Part shown: piece after piece, positions 8,590-16,260 of the stretch
Layout of the letters: every line of letters begins with the position of its first letter
How positions within the stretch are numbered: position 1 is the first letter of the stretch
Assembly (NCBI RefSeq): GCF_001426345.1
Contig: NZ_LMEM01000016.1
Span: forward strand, 664-64,663
Origin: Devosia sp. Root436
Lineage (GTDB): Bacteria > Pseudomonadota > Alphaproteobacteria > Rhizobiales > Devosiaceae
Direction: 5' to 3'
DNA length: 64,000 nucleotides
Translations under genes and position numbers: made by a program
The notes under the pieces: model-generated
Databases searched by the model: none
Seen by the model: only the letters and a program-made list of their open reading frames with translations
Told to the model about the DNA's origin: nothing

Positions 8590-9402
8590 ATGCAGCAGCC
8601 AATCCGACGACGCGGCCGCCCTAGGGGCACCAAGACGCTCCAACAGCCACCGACCATCCAGGCGCTCGACCGCGCGATTGATGTGCTCGAAGCGCTGGCG
8701 TCCCACCAGGGCATGACATTATCTGAGCTCGCCGCTCATCTTGAACAGTCGATAGCAACAATGCATCGGGTTTTGGCCGCCCTTGAACGACGTAACTATG
8801 TCGAAAGCAGTGGGGAACGGCAGGAGTGGTTCGTGGGTGCAGAGGCATTCCGCTTGGGCTCAGCTTTCCTGCGGCGCACCAACATCGTGGAAAGCACCCG
8901 CTCTGTAATGCGGGATTTAATGGCCTCGTCGGGTGAGACGTCAAATCTCGGAATCGAGCGGGATGGGGATGTTCTGTTTGTCAGCCAAGTCGAGACGCAC
9001 GAGTCTATTCGCGCGTTCTTCCCGCCAGGAACGCGCGCCCCGCTTCACGCATCGGGCATTGGCAAGGCTCTTTTAAGCGCATTTGATGACGAGCGGCTGG
9101 AGGTGTTCCTCAGAACAGCAGCCTTGGCTGGCTTTACCGAAAGAACAATAACCACAGCCAGCGAATTGCGCGACGCGGTAAAACAAATCCGCGAGCGGGG
9201 ATACTCGCTCGATGATGAAGAGCGCATCATTGGGATGCGATGCGTCGGCGCCACAATCTTCAATGGATACGGTGATGCAGTGGCTGGCATATCCGTCTCG
9301 GGTCCGACGATTAGGATGCCTGATGCCAGGGTGCTCGAGCTGGGAAGTTGGGTCGTCAAGGCCGCCGCCGAAGCGTCGCGAACGCTCGGTGCCAGATTGT
9401 AA
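8590..9402 (+). CDS. bhcR: IclR-family regulator, BhcR-like
   Basis: A 270-residue one-component regulator. The basic start QQPIRRRGRPRGTK is followed by a winged HTH at about residues 24-80 (ALDRAIDVLEAL, then ATMHRVLAALERR). The C-terminal GAF-like effector domain shows LHASGIGKALLSAF at about 157-170 and GISVSGP near 240. In Paracoccus, BhcR senses glyoxylate and controls the divergent bhc operon; the same divergent layout is present here. An in-frame TTG directly precedes the ATG, which I take as start. The effector cannot be proven from sequence. Confidence 0.85.
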   Translation: MQQPIRRRGRPRGTKTLQQPPTIQALDRAIDVLEALASHQGMTLSELAAHLEQSIATMHRVLAALERRNYVESSGERQEWFVGAEAFRLGSAFLRRTNIVESTRSVMRDLMASSGETSNLGIERDGDVLFVSQVETHESIRAFFPPGTRAPLHASGIGKALLSAFDDERLEVFLRTAALAGFTERTITTASELRDAVKQIRERGYSLDDEERIIGMRCVGATIFNGYGDAVAGISVSGPTIRMPDARVLELGSWVVKAAAEASRTLGARL

Positions 9403-9784
9403 ATTTGCCCGCCGCAAACGCTTAGCATCGACTCGGGTACCAGGCGCTTTGCGTATATGAACGGGGGCAGCCGACCTTCGGCCGCAATCACGTCGGTTCT
9501 TTGGTCCGCAGTTGGCGAACTGCTCAGGCGCACGGATGGCTTTGCCGGTTCGATCGCTTTTAGTCGGAATGCGCGATGCTTACTCAGAAAGGTGCAGGAC
9601 CGGCGAGGGTGAGAATGAGATGCATGTACCATCAGTTCGGCAGAAGATTTTGCGGAGGGGCCAAGTGCGGCAAATCCTGCTGGCGTCTCTGCGCCACAGT
9701 ATGGCAAGACCCAATGGGTTCGCGCCAGCTCGACACCGGAATGAGACCGGGCGCTTGCCGATCACCGGTAGAGGACAAGTCTCG
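9403..9784. other. Intergenic stretch, no supported gene
   Basis: About 380 bases. The downstream acetyltransferase frame is open from 9512, but those codons lack family character. Nothing else recognised. Confidence 0.4.
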
Positions 9785-10657
9785 ATGGCAAAAACCGTTC
9801 GCGTGAAGTCCTTCCAACTGATTGCGCGGGATATCGCCGATGTTGACGTTCATCTGCTGCATGTCCTCTCGATAGGTGTAGGCTGGCCGCATCGTCCCGC
9901 CGATTGGGAGTTCCTGCGGCAAGTGGGGCAAGGGATCGTCGCGGTCGACGACATTGGGCGCGTCTTCTGCAGTGCGATGTGGTTTCTGCAGGGCGAAGAT
10001 TTGGCCACGATTGGGCTTGTGATCACCACGCCGCGCGCGCAGGCGCAAGGAGCCGGCCGTTGGCTGATGGAAGAGGTAATGGAACGCTGCAAAGGCCGCA
10101 ACCTGACGCTGAATTCAACGAAGGCCGCCTATCCCCTCTACCTGTCACTCGGGTTCGAAAAGGAGGCGACCGTTTTCCTACACGGGGGCATACTCTCAAC
10201 GCTGCCAGCAGCGGCCCGGGACCATGGCCTGGACGAGTTACCCACGACCCAAATTGAGGAACTCGCTGACTACGATACGGAAGCTTTTGGCGTCAACCGC
10301 TCGGCGGTGTTAGTACAACTGTCCAAAAGATCTGTGACCTGCGTTCTGCGACGGAGCGACAAGGTGGTCGGCTATGCCATGCGCCGCCAGTTCGGGAGGG
10401 GGCACGTGATTGGACCGATAGTGGCCAGTAACGACGAGGACGCAATTCTTCTCGTCGGATGGCATCTGCCCGCGTTGAAGGATGGTTATGTGCGGATCGA
10501 TACGCGCGAGGATACCAGTCCCTTCGCGGAATTCCTGACACAGATAGGCCTTCCCACGACCTCCACGACAATGACGATGTCCAAGGGGCGTAGGTTCTTG
10601 AACCGCAGCGATGCCTCCCCTTGGGTCTACGGGCTGGCTGCGCACGCCTTGAACTGA
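9785..10657 (+). CDS. Two-domain GNAT N-acetyltransferase, paralogue 2
   Basis: A 290-residue protein of the same family as the genes at 2001 and 11596. The N-terminal GNAT domain has the acetyl-CoA loop AQAQGAGRWLM at about residues 84-94; here Q-A-Q-G-A-G replaces the more usual R/Q-G-x-G-x-G. The C-terminal Acetyltransf_18 domain carries FGRGHVIGPIVAS. The ATG at 9785 is chosen because family similarity starts there, with AGAGGA upstream. It stands after bhcR and before a broken oxidoreductase gene. The acceptor substrate is unknown. Confidence 0.85.
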   Translation: MAKTVRVKSFQLIARDIADVDVHLLHVLSIGVGWPHRPADWEFLRQVGQGIVAVDDIGRVFCSAMWFLQGEDLATIGLVITTPRAQAQGAGRWLMEEVMERCKGRNLTLNSTKAAYPLYLSLGFEKEATVFLHGGILSTLPAAARDHGLDELPTTQIEELADYDTEAFGVNRSAVLVQLSKRSVTCVLRRSDKVVGYAMRRQFGRGHVIGPIVASNDEDAILLVGWHLPALKDGYVRIDTREDTSPFAEFLTQIGLPTTSTTMTMSKGRRFLNRSDASPWVYGLAAHALN

Positions 10658-10913
10658 CCGACGTTGCTGAGGGTATGCCCCGGCATGACGGATTTTGGTC
10701 GAGTCCGGGCACGACGGGCTAGCTTGAGTGCAGCGTCATCACCTCGGGCGACGCTCGAACACTGGCCTGCGGTTTTTAGCGCTTGTTCGCAATAAGATGC
10801 CGCCAATCGCTGCGGAAGCGGGGAATACTGCTGCCCACAAGCGGCCATTCTCATGCAAGAAAAGGCTGCCTCGCGTCCGCCGGCACGGCCAATCTGAAAA
10901 CCCAGCGGAAGGT

Positions 10914-11152
10914 ATGCAAGTGCCACAGCCTAAGGTCGCCGACAAGGACACGCCTTATTGGAGGGGAGCGGATCCTGTCATGCTGCTAACGCCACAATCG
11001 CTCGTAAAAAAGCATGATGTAGTGATCGTCGGCGCAGGCTGTGCCGAGTTGTCCCCTGGTCTGGCGTGGGGACGGGCCGGACGCTCTGTCGCTGCCTCCG
11101 ATGCGACGAACCCGGGCGACGGCGCATCTCACCAACCGCAGGGTGGGGTACC
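10914..11152 (+). pseudogene. Remnant of an FAD-dependent oxidoreductase N-terminus
   Basis: From the ATG at 10914 the frame encodes a leader and then the dinucleotide-binding strand HDVVIVGAGCAELSPGLA, followed by GRAGRSVAASDATNPGDGAS, the start of a DAO-type amine or amino-acid oxidase. The usual GxGxxG is damaged (GAGCAE), and family similarity stops after about 75 residues, just before the ridA gene. I read it as a decayed gene whose body has been deleted. Such oxidases commonly neighbour RidA because they release imines. Confidence 0.6.
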
Positions 11153-11191
11153 GAAGGTCCGAGTCAGTTCGACCATGATGGGGAGGCTCCG

Positions 11192-11599
11192 ATGAATGAC
11201 GCCGTGAAAATCACTCCATTCTCTACCGCGAGCGCCCCTGCCCCTGGCGGCCATTATGCTCAGGCGATCAAGCATGCGGGGCTTCTTTATATCTCCGGCC
11301 AGCTGCCCATTGCCCCAGACGGCACCCATCTCGCGGAGGCCGATTTCGACGATCAGGCGCGCCAGGCGATCCGCAATTTGATCGCGGTGGCCGAGGCCGC
11401 CGGGGCTTCGGTCGGCAGCCTCTTGAAGGTGACCGTCTACGTCGTCGGCGTCGCCAATTGGCCGCGTTTCAACGCCGTCTATGAAGAGATGCTGGGCGCG
11501 GCGCATCCCGCGCGGACGGTCGTTCCGGTGCCCGAGCTGCACTACGGCTATCTTGTGGAACTTGACGCCATAGCGGCATGTCAGGAGGAGAGCACATGA
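11192..11599 (+). CDS. RidA-family (YjgF/UK114) enamine/imine deaminase
   Basis: A 135-residue trimeric cytoplasmic protein that hydrolyses reactive enamines and imines to ketoacids. Family features are HAGLLYISGQLPIAPDG at about residues 27-43, the internal segment GSLLKVTVYVV and the C-terminal ARTVVPVPELHYG, in which R105 is the expected carboxylate-binding arginine. The ATG at 11192 follows GGGAGG. Its stop overlaps the start of the next GNAT gene by an ATGA, so the two are translationally coupled. Near bhcB it could act on iminosuccinate-like products; this is inference. Confidence 0.85.
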   Translation: MNDAVKITPFSTASAPAPGGHYAQAIKHAGLLYISGQLPIAPDGTHLAEADFDDQARQAIRNLIAVAEAAGASVGSLLKVTVYVVGVANWPRFNAVYEEMLGAAHPARTVVPVPELHYGYLVELDAIAACQEEST

Positions 11600-12453
11600 A
11601 TTCTATCCAGCCATCTGTCACACTACGCCCGATGACGGGCGAAGCGGGTGATTTGGAAAGTGCGCTGGAGCTATCCCGCGCAGTGGGCTGGGCGTATCGG
11701 CTTGACGACTGGCGCGTCGCCCAGTCGCTTGGCCAGGGTATTCTGGCCGAGGAGAATGGCCAGGTAATCGCCTCTGCTATTTGTTGGCCTTATGGCGATG
11801 CTTTCGCAACCTGCGGCAGCATCATTGTCGCGCCCGCGATGCAAGGTCGCGGACTGGGTCGATCGCTACTGGCGCACCTGTTGCAATCAACCGGCAGCCG
11901 CGCCGTCATGCTGAACTCTACGGCAGTGGGAATGAGGCTTTACGAGAGCTTCGGTTTCGAAGCTACCGGCACCGTTCACCAGCATTTGGGGCAAGTCTCA
12001 GCAGGCACTGCGGATGCCGAGAGAGGCCGCTGGGTCCGCAAGGCTAACGCTGAGGATTTGCAGACATTGCTCCAGATGGACCGGCAGGCCTTCGGGGCCG
12101 ACCGACGCCGGATGATCGAGGAGTTCAACTTGATTGGCTCTATCGCCGTGATTGAACGAGCTGGTGACATTCAAGGCTATGCCATCTGTCGTCCCTTCGG
12201 CCTTGGTCAGGTGGTCGGCCCGGTCATCGCATGCGGGGCAGAGGATGCGAAGCTGCTGATTGAACATTTCCTGAGGGTGAACGCCGGACAAATCTTGCGC
12301 ATAGACACTGGCGGGGACAGCGGGCTCCGTGACTGGCTAACGGCCCAAGGTCTGTTAGAGGTTAGCAGTGTCACAACAATGATCCGCGGTCATCGGCCTC
12401 AGATTACGGGGCCGCACAGGATATTTGCTCTCGCCAGCCAATCCTTTGGTTGA
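11596..12453 (+). CDS. Two-domain GNAT N-acetyltransferase, paralogue 3
   Basis: A 285-residue paralogue of the proteins at 2001 and 9785. The GNAT acetyl-CoA loop is MQGRGLGRSLL at about residues 81-91; the C-terminal domain has FGLGQVVGPVIAC. The ATG at 11596 overlaps the ridA stop as ATGA and has GGAGGAG upstream. Coupling to ridA suggests that the acceptor is a small amine or amino acid of the same pathway, which is inference. An IS256-type insertion follows 30 bases after its stop. Confidence 0.85.
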   Translation: MNSIQPSVTLRPMTGEAGDLESALELSRAVGWAYRLDDWRVAQSLGQGILAEENGQVIASAICWPYGDAFATCGSIIVAPAMQGRGLGRSLLAHLLQSTGSRAVMLNSTAVGMRLYESFGFEATGTVHQHLGQVSAGTADAERGRWVRKANAEDLQTLLQMDRQAFGADRRRMIEEFNLIGSIAVIERAGDIQGYAICRPFGLGQVVGPVIACGAEDAKLLIEHFLRVNAGQILRIDTGGDSGLRDWLTAQGLLEVSSVTTMIRGHRPQITGPHRIFALASQSFG

Positions 12454-12476
12454 GGGCGGATAGCTGCTATTCCGCT

Positions 12477-12484
12477 AAGGAGAA
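12477..12484. repeat. Target-site duplication, left copy
   Basis: AAGGAGAA directly outside the left inverted repeat; the same 8 bases occur at 13909-13916 on the right. Eight bases is a usual duplication size for IS256-family elements. Confidence 0.8.
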
Positions 12485-12515
12485 GGTCGTGTCCCGGGAC
12501 GTGGTGTAACTGAGG
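12485..12515 (+). repeat. IS256-family left inverted repeat
   Basis: 31 bases starting GGTCGTGTCCC and ending GTGGTGTAACTGAGG; pairs with the right end. Confidence 0.85.
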
Positions 12516-12638
12516 TGGTCAAGCCGCTCGCGAGCGCGCCATCACGAGCGCCGTAGCGAGCGAGCGGCTGGGTGGTCATCGACGGATTTCCGGTAGGGTC
12601 GGGTTGCTCACACCAACCTGATACTGGAAGGACCACCG

Positions 12639-13841
12639 ATGACCGATGCGATGATGAACCTGCGCACGCTGGTAGAGAAGACCCCTGACGCCGATATTCT
12701 GCGTGAGATGATCGGCATTGCCGCGGAACGCCTGATGGAGCTGGAGGTGGGTGCTGCCACCGGCGCCGGCTATGGCGAGAAGAGCGCCGAGCGCCTGGCG
12801 CAGCGCAATGGCTACCGTGATCGGGACTGGCAGACCCGGGCCGGCACCGTCGAGCTGCGCATCCCCAAGCTGCGCAAAGGCAGCTACTTCCCCGGCTTCC
12901 TTGAGCCCCGGCGCATGGCCGAGAAGGCGCTGACCGCAGTGATCCAGGAGGCTTACATCCAGGGCATCTCCACCCGCTCGGTGGATGAGCTGGTCAAGGC
13001 CATGGGCATGAGTGGCATCTCCAAGAGCCAGGTCAGCCGATTGTGCGAGGAGATCGACGGCAAGGTGAAGGCGTTCCTCGAGCGGCCAATCGAGGGCGAC
13101 TGGCCGTATCTTTGGATCGACGCCACCTACCTCAAGGTGCGCCGGGGTGGCCGCATCGTATCGGTGGCTGCCATCATGGCCGTGGGCGTCAATGCCGATG
13201 GCCGGCGCGAAGTGCTCGGCATGGAGATCGGCACCTCGGAAGCCGAGGCGATCTGGACCGAGTTCCTGCGCAAGCTGACCCGCCGCGGCCTCCGTGGGGT
13301 GAAGCTGGTCATCTCCGATGCTCACGAAGGTATCAAGGTGGCTGTCACCAAGGTGCTGTGCGCGACCTGGCAACGCTGTCGGGTGCACTTCATGCGCAAT
13401 GTTCTGGCCCATGCCGGCAAGAGCGGCCGCCGGGTGGCCAGCGCCTTCATCGCCACGGCCTTCGCTCAGGAAACGGCCGAGGCAGCCAGTGCGCAATGGC
13501 GCGCCGTCGCCGATCAGATCCGCCCCCGGGTGCCCAAGCTCGCCACCATCATGGACGAGGCCGAGCACGATGTACTGGCCTATATGAGCTTCCCCAAGGA
13601 GCATCGGACCAAGCTGCACAGCAACAACCCAATCGAGCGCGTCAACGGCGAGGTGAAGCGTCGGACCGAGGTCGTCGGCATCTTCCCCAACGAGGACGCC
13701 ATCGTGCGCCTGGTGGGCGCCATCCTGCTCGAACAGAACGATGAATGGGCCGTCCAGCGCGCCAGATATATGACGCTGGAATCCGTCGCCCCATTGAGCG
13801 ATGATCCCCTCGTCAGCTTGCCGGCAGTCCCCGCACGCTGA
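12639..13841 (+). CDS. IS256-family (Transposase_mut) transposase
   Basis: A 400-residue DDE transposase that cuts and joins the element ends. The first catalytic Asp is in [14 protein letters not shown] near residue 157, the second in [13 protein letters not shown] near 225, and the Glu in the [16 protein letters not shown] region near residue 330. The C/H segment [14 protein letters not shown] is a family hallmark. Length and motif spacing are normal and the frame is intact. It is the only gene of the element. Confidence 0.95.
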   Translation: MTDAMMNLRTLVEKTPDADILREMIGIAAERLMELEVGAATGAGYGEKSAERLAQRNGYRDRDWQTRAGTVELRIPKLRKGSYFPGFLEPRRMAEKALTAVIQEAYIQGISTRSVDELVKAMGMSGISKSQVSRLCEEIDGKVKAFLERPIEGDWPYLWIDATYLKVRRGGRIVSVAAIMAVGVNADGRREVLGMEIGTSEAEAIWTEFLRKLTRRGLRGVKLVISDAHEGIKVAVTKVLCATWQRCRVHFMRNVLAHAGKSGRRVASAFIATAFAQETAEAASAQWRAVADQIRPRVPKLATIMDEAEHDVLAYMSFPKEHRTKLHSNNPIERVNGEVKRRTEVVGIFPNEDAIVRLVGAILLEQNDEWAVQRARYMTLESVAPLSDDPLVSLPAVPAR

Positions 13842-13877
13842 CCAACCCGGCCAAGCCGGAAATGCGTGGAGGCCAAG

Positions 13878-13908
13878 CCTCAGTTACACCACGCTGTGGG
13901 ACACGATC
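13878..13908 (-). repeat. IS256-family right inverted repeat
   Basis: Reverse complement begins GATCGTGTCCC and ends GTGGTGTAACTGAGG; differs from the left end at five positions. Confidence 0.85.
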
Positions 13909-13916
13909 AAGGAGAA
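13909..13916. repeat. Target-site duplication, right copy
   Basis: AAGGAGAA directly outside the right inverted repeat, identical to 12477-12484. Confidence 0.8.
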
Positions 13917-13965
13917 GGGCCGGCGGATCCGAATGATACACTTCGGGCGGTTATGGATTGTGAAT

Positions 13966-14163
13966 TCAATCTGCCTGACCGCGCCACGTAACGAAGTCGG
14001 CGAGTGCGATTTCGTTTAGGGTCGCACATAAGCCCACGCCTTGGGGGATAGCAAAGTAACCGTCAGCAAGAGTAGATTCTGGATTGTCGACAAGTACGTC
14101 TACATAGCCCGGCTGCCGCCTCTCGTAGGGGCGGATCTCCTGCAGCACGAAGTTAGATTTACC
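13966..14163 (-). pseudogene. C-terminal fragment of an enolase-superfamily (mandelate racemase-like) enzyme
   Basis: Reading the minus strand to the stop at 13966 gives NFVLQEIRPYERR, then ADGYFAIPQGVGLCATLNE, the characteristic last segment of mandelate racemase/muconate lactonising enzymes (NF-x-QE, then GY-x-x-P-x-x-PGLG). Only about 60 residues remain; an in-frame stop and unrelated sequence lie upstream, and no barrel domain can be found. The normal P-G-L-G reads V-G-L-C. A dead fragment. Confidence 0.5.
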
Positions 14164-14478
14164 TTAGAACGAAGGCAACAGTTGACTAGTAACTTCCGTC
14201 AGGACACCGGCACAGAAAGGGGCCGCAATCGCGGCGCCAGAACGAAGAGTAGCGGCGCTGAGCGCAGCCGGGGAGACGGAGAGTCGATTCCGTGAACCTA
14301 CCCGCCACCGGTATTTAGGATCGCACTCAAGAGGATCTCGACATCAGCGTCATCGAGCTCGTCGGATGGCAGGGGCTTCACGGTTTACGCCTTTGTGCCC
14401 ACTTGATCCGCTACGGTCTCCATTGAGGCCGCCGAGGGGATCACGACGGGAATATCGGCCCATGACCGGGCCAGAACG
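14164..14478. other. Intergenic stretch with truncated ribB remains at its right edge
   Basis: About 315 bases. From 14407 the frame of the following gene is open and already shows RibB-like residues (SATVSIEAAEGITTGISAHD), directly after an in-frame TGA at 14404-14406. Left of that I recognise nothing, and no FMN riboswitch core is visible. Confidence 0.5.
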
Positions 14479-15384
14479 GTGCTGGTCGCGACCGACCCTG
14501 ATGTCACGCCCGCAAGAATTGCCTCCCCCGGTCACGTCTTTCCACTGCGGGCGGCCGAAAATGGCGTGCTGGCGCGCGATGGTCATACTGAGGGCGCCGT
14601 TGACCTGATGCGGCTGGCTGGGCTCCCGCCCGCCGGCGTAATTTGCGAGATTATGCGGGACGACGGGCAGATGGCGCGGCGACCCGATCTCGAGATATTT
14701 GCCCGGCAACATAAGCTGCCAATCCTGACCATTCGGGACATCATCGCGCATCGGCTTGCCAGCGAGACGCTGGTCGATGAAGTGGCGCGGTCCGAACTGC
14801 CAACCCAACACTCACCGATCCCGCTCGAAGTTCGCGCCTTCCGCAGCCGCCTGGACGGCACAGAGCATCTGGCGCTGATCCGAAACCCTTTGGCCGGCTT
14901 CCCACTGGTGCGCTTGCATTCCGAGTGTCTCACTGGGGATGCGTTGGGCTCGCTACGTTGCGACTGCGGACCGCAATTGCAGGAGGCCCTGCGCCAGATC
15001 GCTACCGGCGATGGCGGTGCGCTGATCTATCTACGCGGGCAGGAGGGGCGCGGTATTGGTCTCGCCAACAAGATCCGGGCCTATGCACTACAAGACCAGG
15101 GACACGACACGGTGGAAGCCAATACGGCACTGGGTTTCGCTCCGGACGCCCGCGACTACGGCATTGCCGGGCAGATCCTGCGGGCGCTCGGCATCGAACG
15201 TCTGCGGCTGTTGTCGAACAATCCGGGCAAGGCGCTGTCGCTGGAGCAGTTCGGCATCCATGTCGCCGAGCGCTTGCCCATCCAGATCCCAGCAAATCCC
15301 TACAACTGGCGCTATCTCGCAACCAAGCGGGACAAGTTCGGGCACACCTTTACCCACCAGGAACAAGAGAACCAGAATGTCTGA
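14479..15384 (+). CDS. ribA: RibBA: truncated DHBP-synthase domain fused to complete GTP cyclohydrolase II
   Basis: Riboflavin pathway. The GTP cyclohydrolase II domain is complete: zinc cysteines in HSECLTGD and RCDCGPQL, the catalytic segment YLRGQEGRGIGLANKI and LLSNNPGKALSL. It would open GTP to the diaminopyrimidine. The preceding DHBP-synthase domain keeps only its C-terminal half (PGHVFPLRA, HTEGAVDL, GVICEIM); about 100 N-terminal residues with the acidic metal site are gone, so that activity must be lost. The first usable start is GTG at 14479. The stop overlaps the ribH start by eight bases. It may be a surviving GCH2 gene or a decaying one. Confidence 0.85.
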   Translation: MLVATDPDVTPARIASPGHVFPLRAAENGVLARDGHTEGAVDLMRLAGLPPAGVICEIMRDDGQMARRPDLEIFARQHKLPILTIRDIIAHRLASETLVDEVARSELPTQHSPIPLEVRAFRSRLDGTEHLALIRNPLAGFPLVRLHSECLTGDALGSLRCDCGPQLQEALRQIATGDGGALIYLRGQEGRGIGLANKIRAYALQDQGHDTVEANTALGFAPDARDYGIAGQILRALGIERLRLLSNNPGKALSLEQFGIHVAERLPIQIPANPYNWRYLATKRDKFGHTFTHQEQENQNV

Positions 15385-15820
15385 TACTTCGCCACGCCTC
15401 GCCATTGTTGTCAGCCAGTTCAATCCCGAGGTCACGCATGGCCTGCGCGACGGAGCACTGAAATATCTGAGCAGGAAGGGAATCCCGATTGCGCCAGACA
15501 ATATCTACTCGGCCCCCGGCGCCTTCGAAATCCCGCTTATTGCGAAGCGGTTGGCGCAATCCGGCTTCGACGGAGTGATTTGCCTGGGCTGCGTCATCAA
15601 AGGCGATACGGCCCATTTCGAATATATCAGCGAAGCCGCCGCCCATGGCCTGATGCAAGCCGGGCTCGAAACCGGCAAACCCATCACCTTCGGCATTTTG
15701 ACGACCTACACGGACGAACAGGCCATTGTGCGCAGTCGTGACGACGAGCACAACAAGGGCCGCGAAGCCGCTGCCGCTTGTCTGAAAGTCCTACGCATAT
15801 TCAGCACTTTGGGCAGTTGA
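15377..15820 (+). CDS. ribH: 6,7-dimethyl-8-ribityllumazine synthase
   Basis: A 147-residue enzyme that condenses the ribityl-pyrimidine with dihydroxybutanone phosphate in riboflavin synthesis. Signature segments are SQFNPEVT at residues 13-20, PGAFEIPLIAKRL, CVIKGDTAHFEYI with the catalytic His, and FGILTTYT. Length is normal. The start overlaps the end of ribBA by eight bases, so both are one transcript. It is a two-gene set, as for a secondary or mobile riboflavin locus rather than the full nrdR-ribD operon. Confidence 0.93.
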   Translation: MSDTSPRLAIVVSQFNPEVTHGLRDGALKYLSRKGIPIAPDNIYSAPGAFEIPLIAKRLAQSGFDGVICLGCVIKGDTAHFEYISEAAAHGLMQAGLETGKPITFGILTTYTDEQAIVRSRDDEHNKGREAAAACLKVLRIFSTLGS

Positions 15821-16260
15821 AGTTCTCAGTGAGGATCTAGCAATAGAAGCCGGCTGGTTGTTCGAGCGCTGGCACCTGGCCCGCTCCGTCCATCGTGCGC
15901 GTGATCAGCGCTGAGCCCACCAGCGCCAGAAGCACTGCGGACGCGACACTTTCTGGACTGGCCTTTGAAAACAGCCGATCGGCGGCCGAAAGGAAGCTGG
16001 GCCCCAATGTGCGGCGACGGCCTGCCGATGGCTCAGCCGGGCACGCGACTTCGAGGAGAGCTCCGTTGCATCGCGATCGCCCCCTGCAGTGCCGTCGACC
16101 CCTCCTATCGTCCTATGGCTACCAGGCTGGAGATCCATGTAGCGTTCGCACCCGCCTCCCCCCATGCCCCTAAGGCTGCACTAGCCGAAACGCCTCCTGC
16201 ACACCGTTTTGCCCAGCAAAACAATCTCAACTGGCTTTAGCCTGAATCGGAGAAGACGAC
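15821..16260. other. Intergenic stretch, no supported gene
   Basis: About 440 bases before the malic enzyme gene; short open frames here have no recognisable family. It probably holds the malic enzyme promoter. Confidence 0.4.

Larger units (their letters stand above)
12485..13908 (+). mobile_element. Intact IS256-family insertion sequence
   Basis: A 1,424-base element bounded by 31-base imperfect inverted repeats (12485-12515 and 13878-13908, five mismatches by eye), with the inner 17 bases identical, including GTGGTGTAACTGAGG. It is flanked by an 8-base duplication, AAGGAGAA, and encodes one full-length transposase. Complete ends and an open transposase imply a recent or still active copy. 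The duplicated bases look like a ribosome binding site, so the element may have landed at the start of a gene now lost. Confidence 0.9.

Noticed and set aside
12576-13619. 347-codon minus-strand frame across the IS element
   Set aside because: Antisense shadow of the transposase; low complexity (His/Leu/Gly/Ala) and no family.
14164-14406. Possible FMN riboswitch before the riboflavin genes
   Set aside because: I looked for the conserved core (AGGG-box and GAAATTCCC-like segments) and did not find it.
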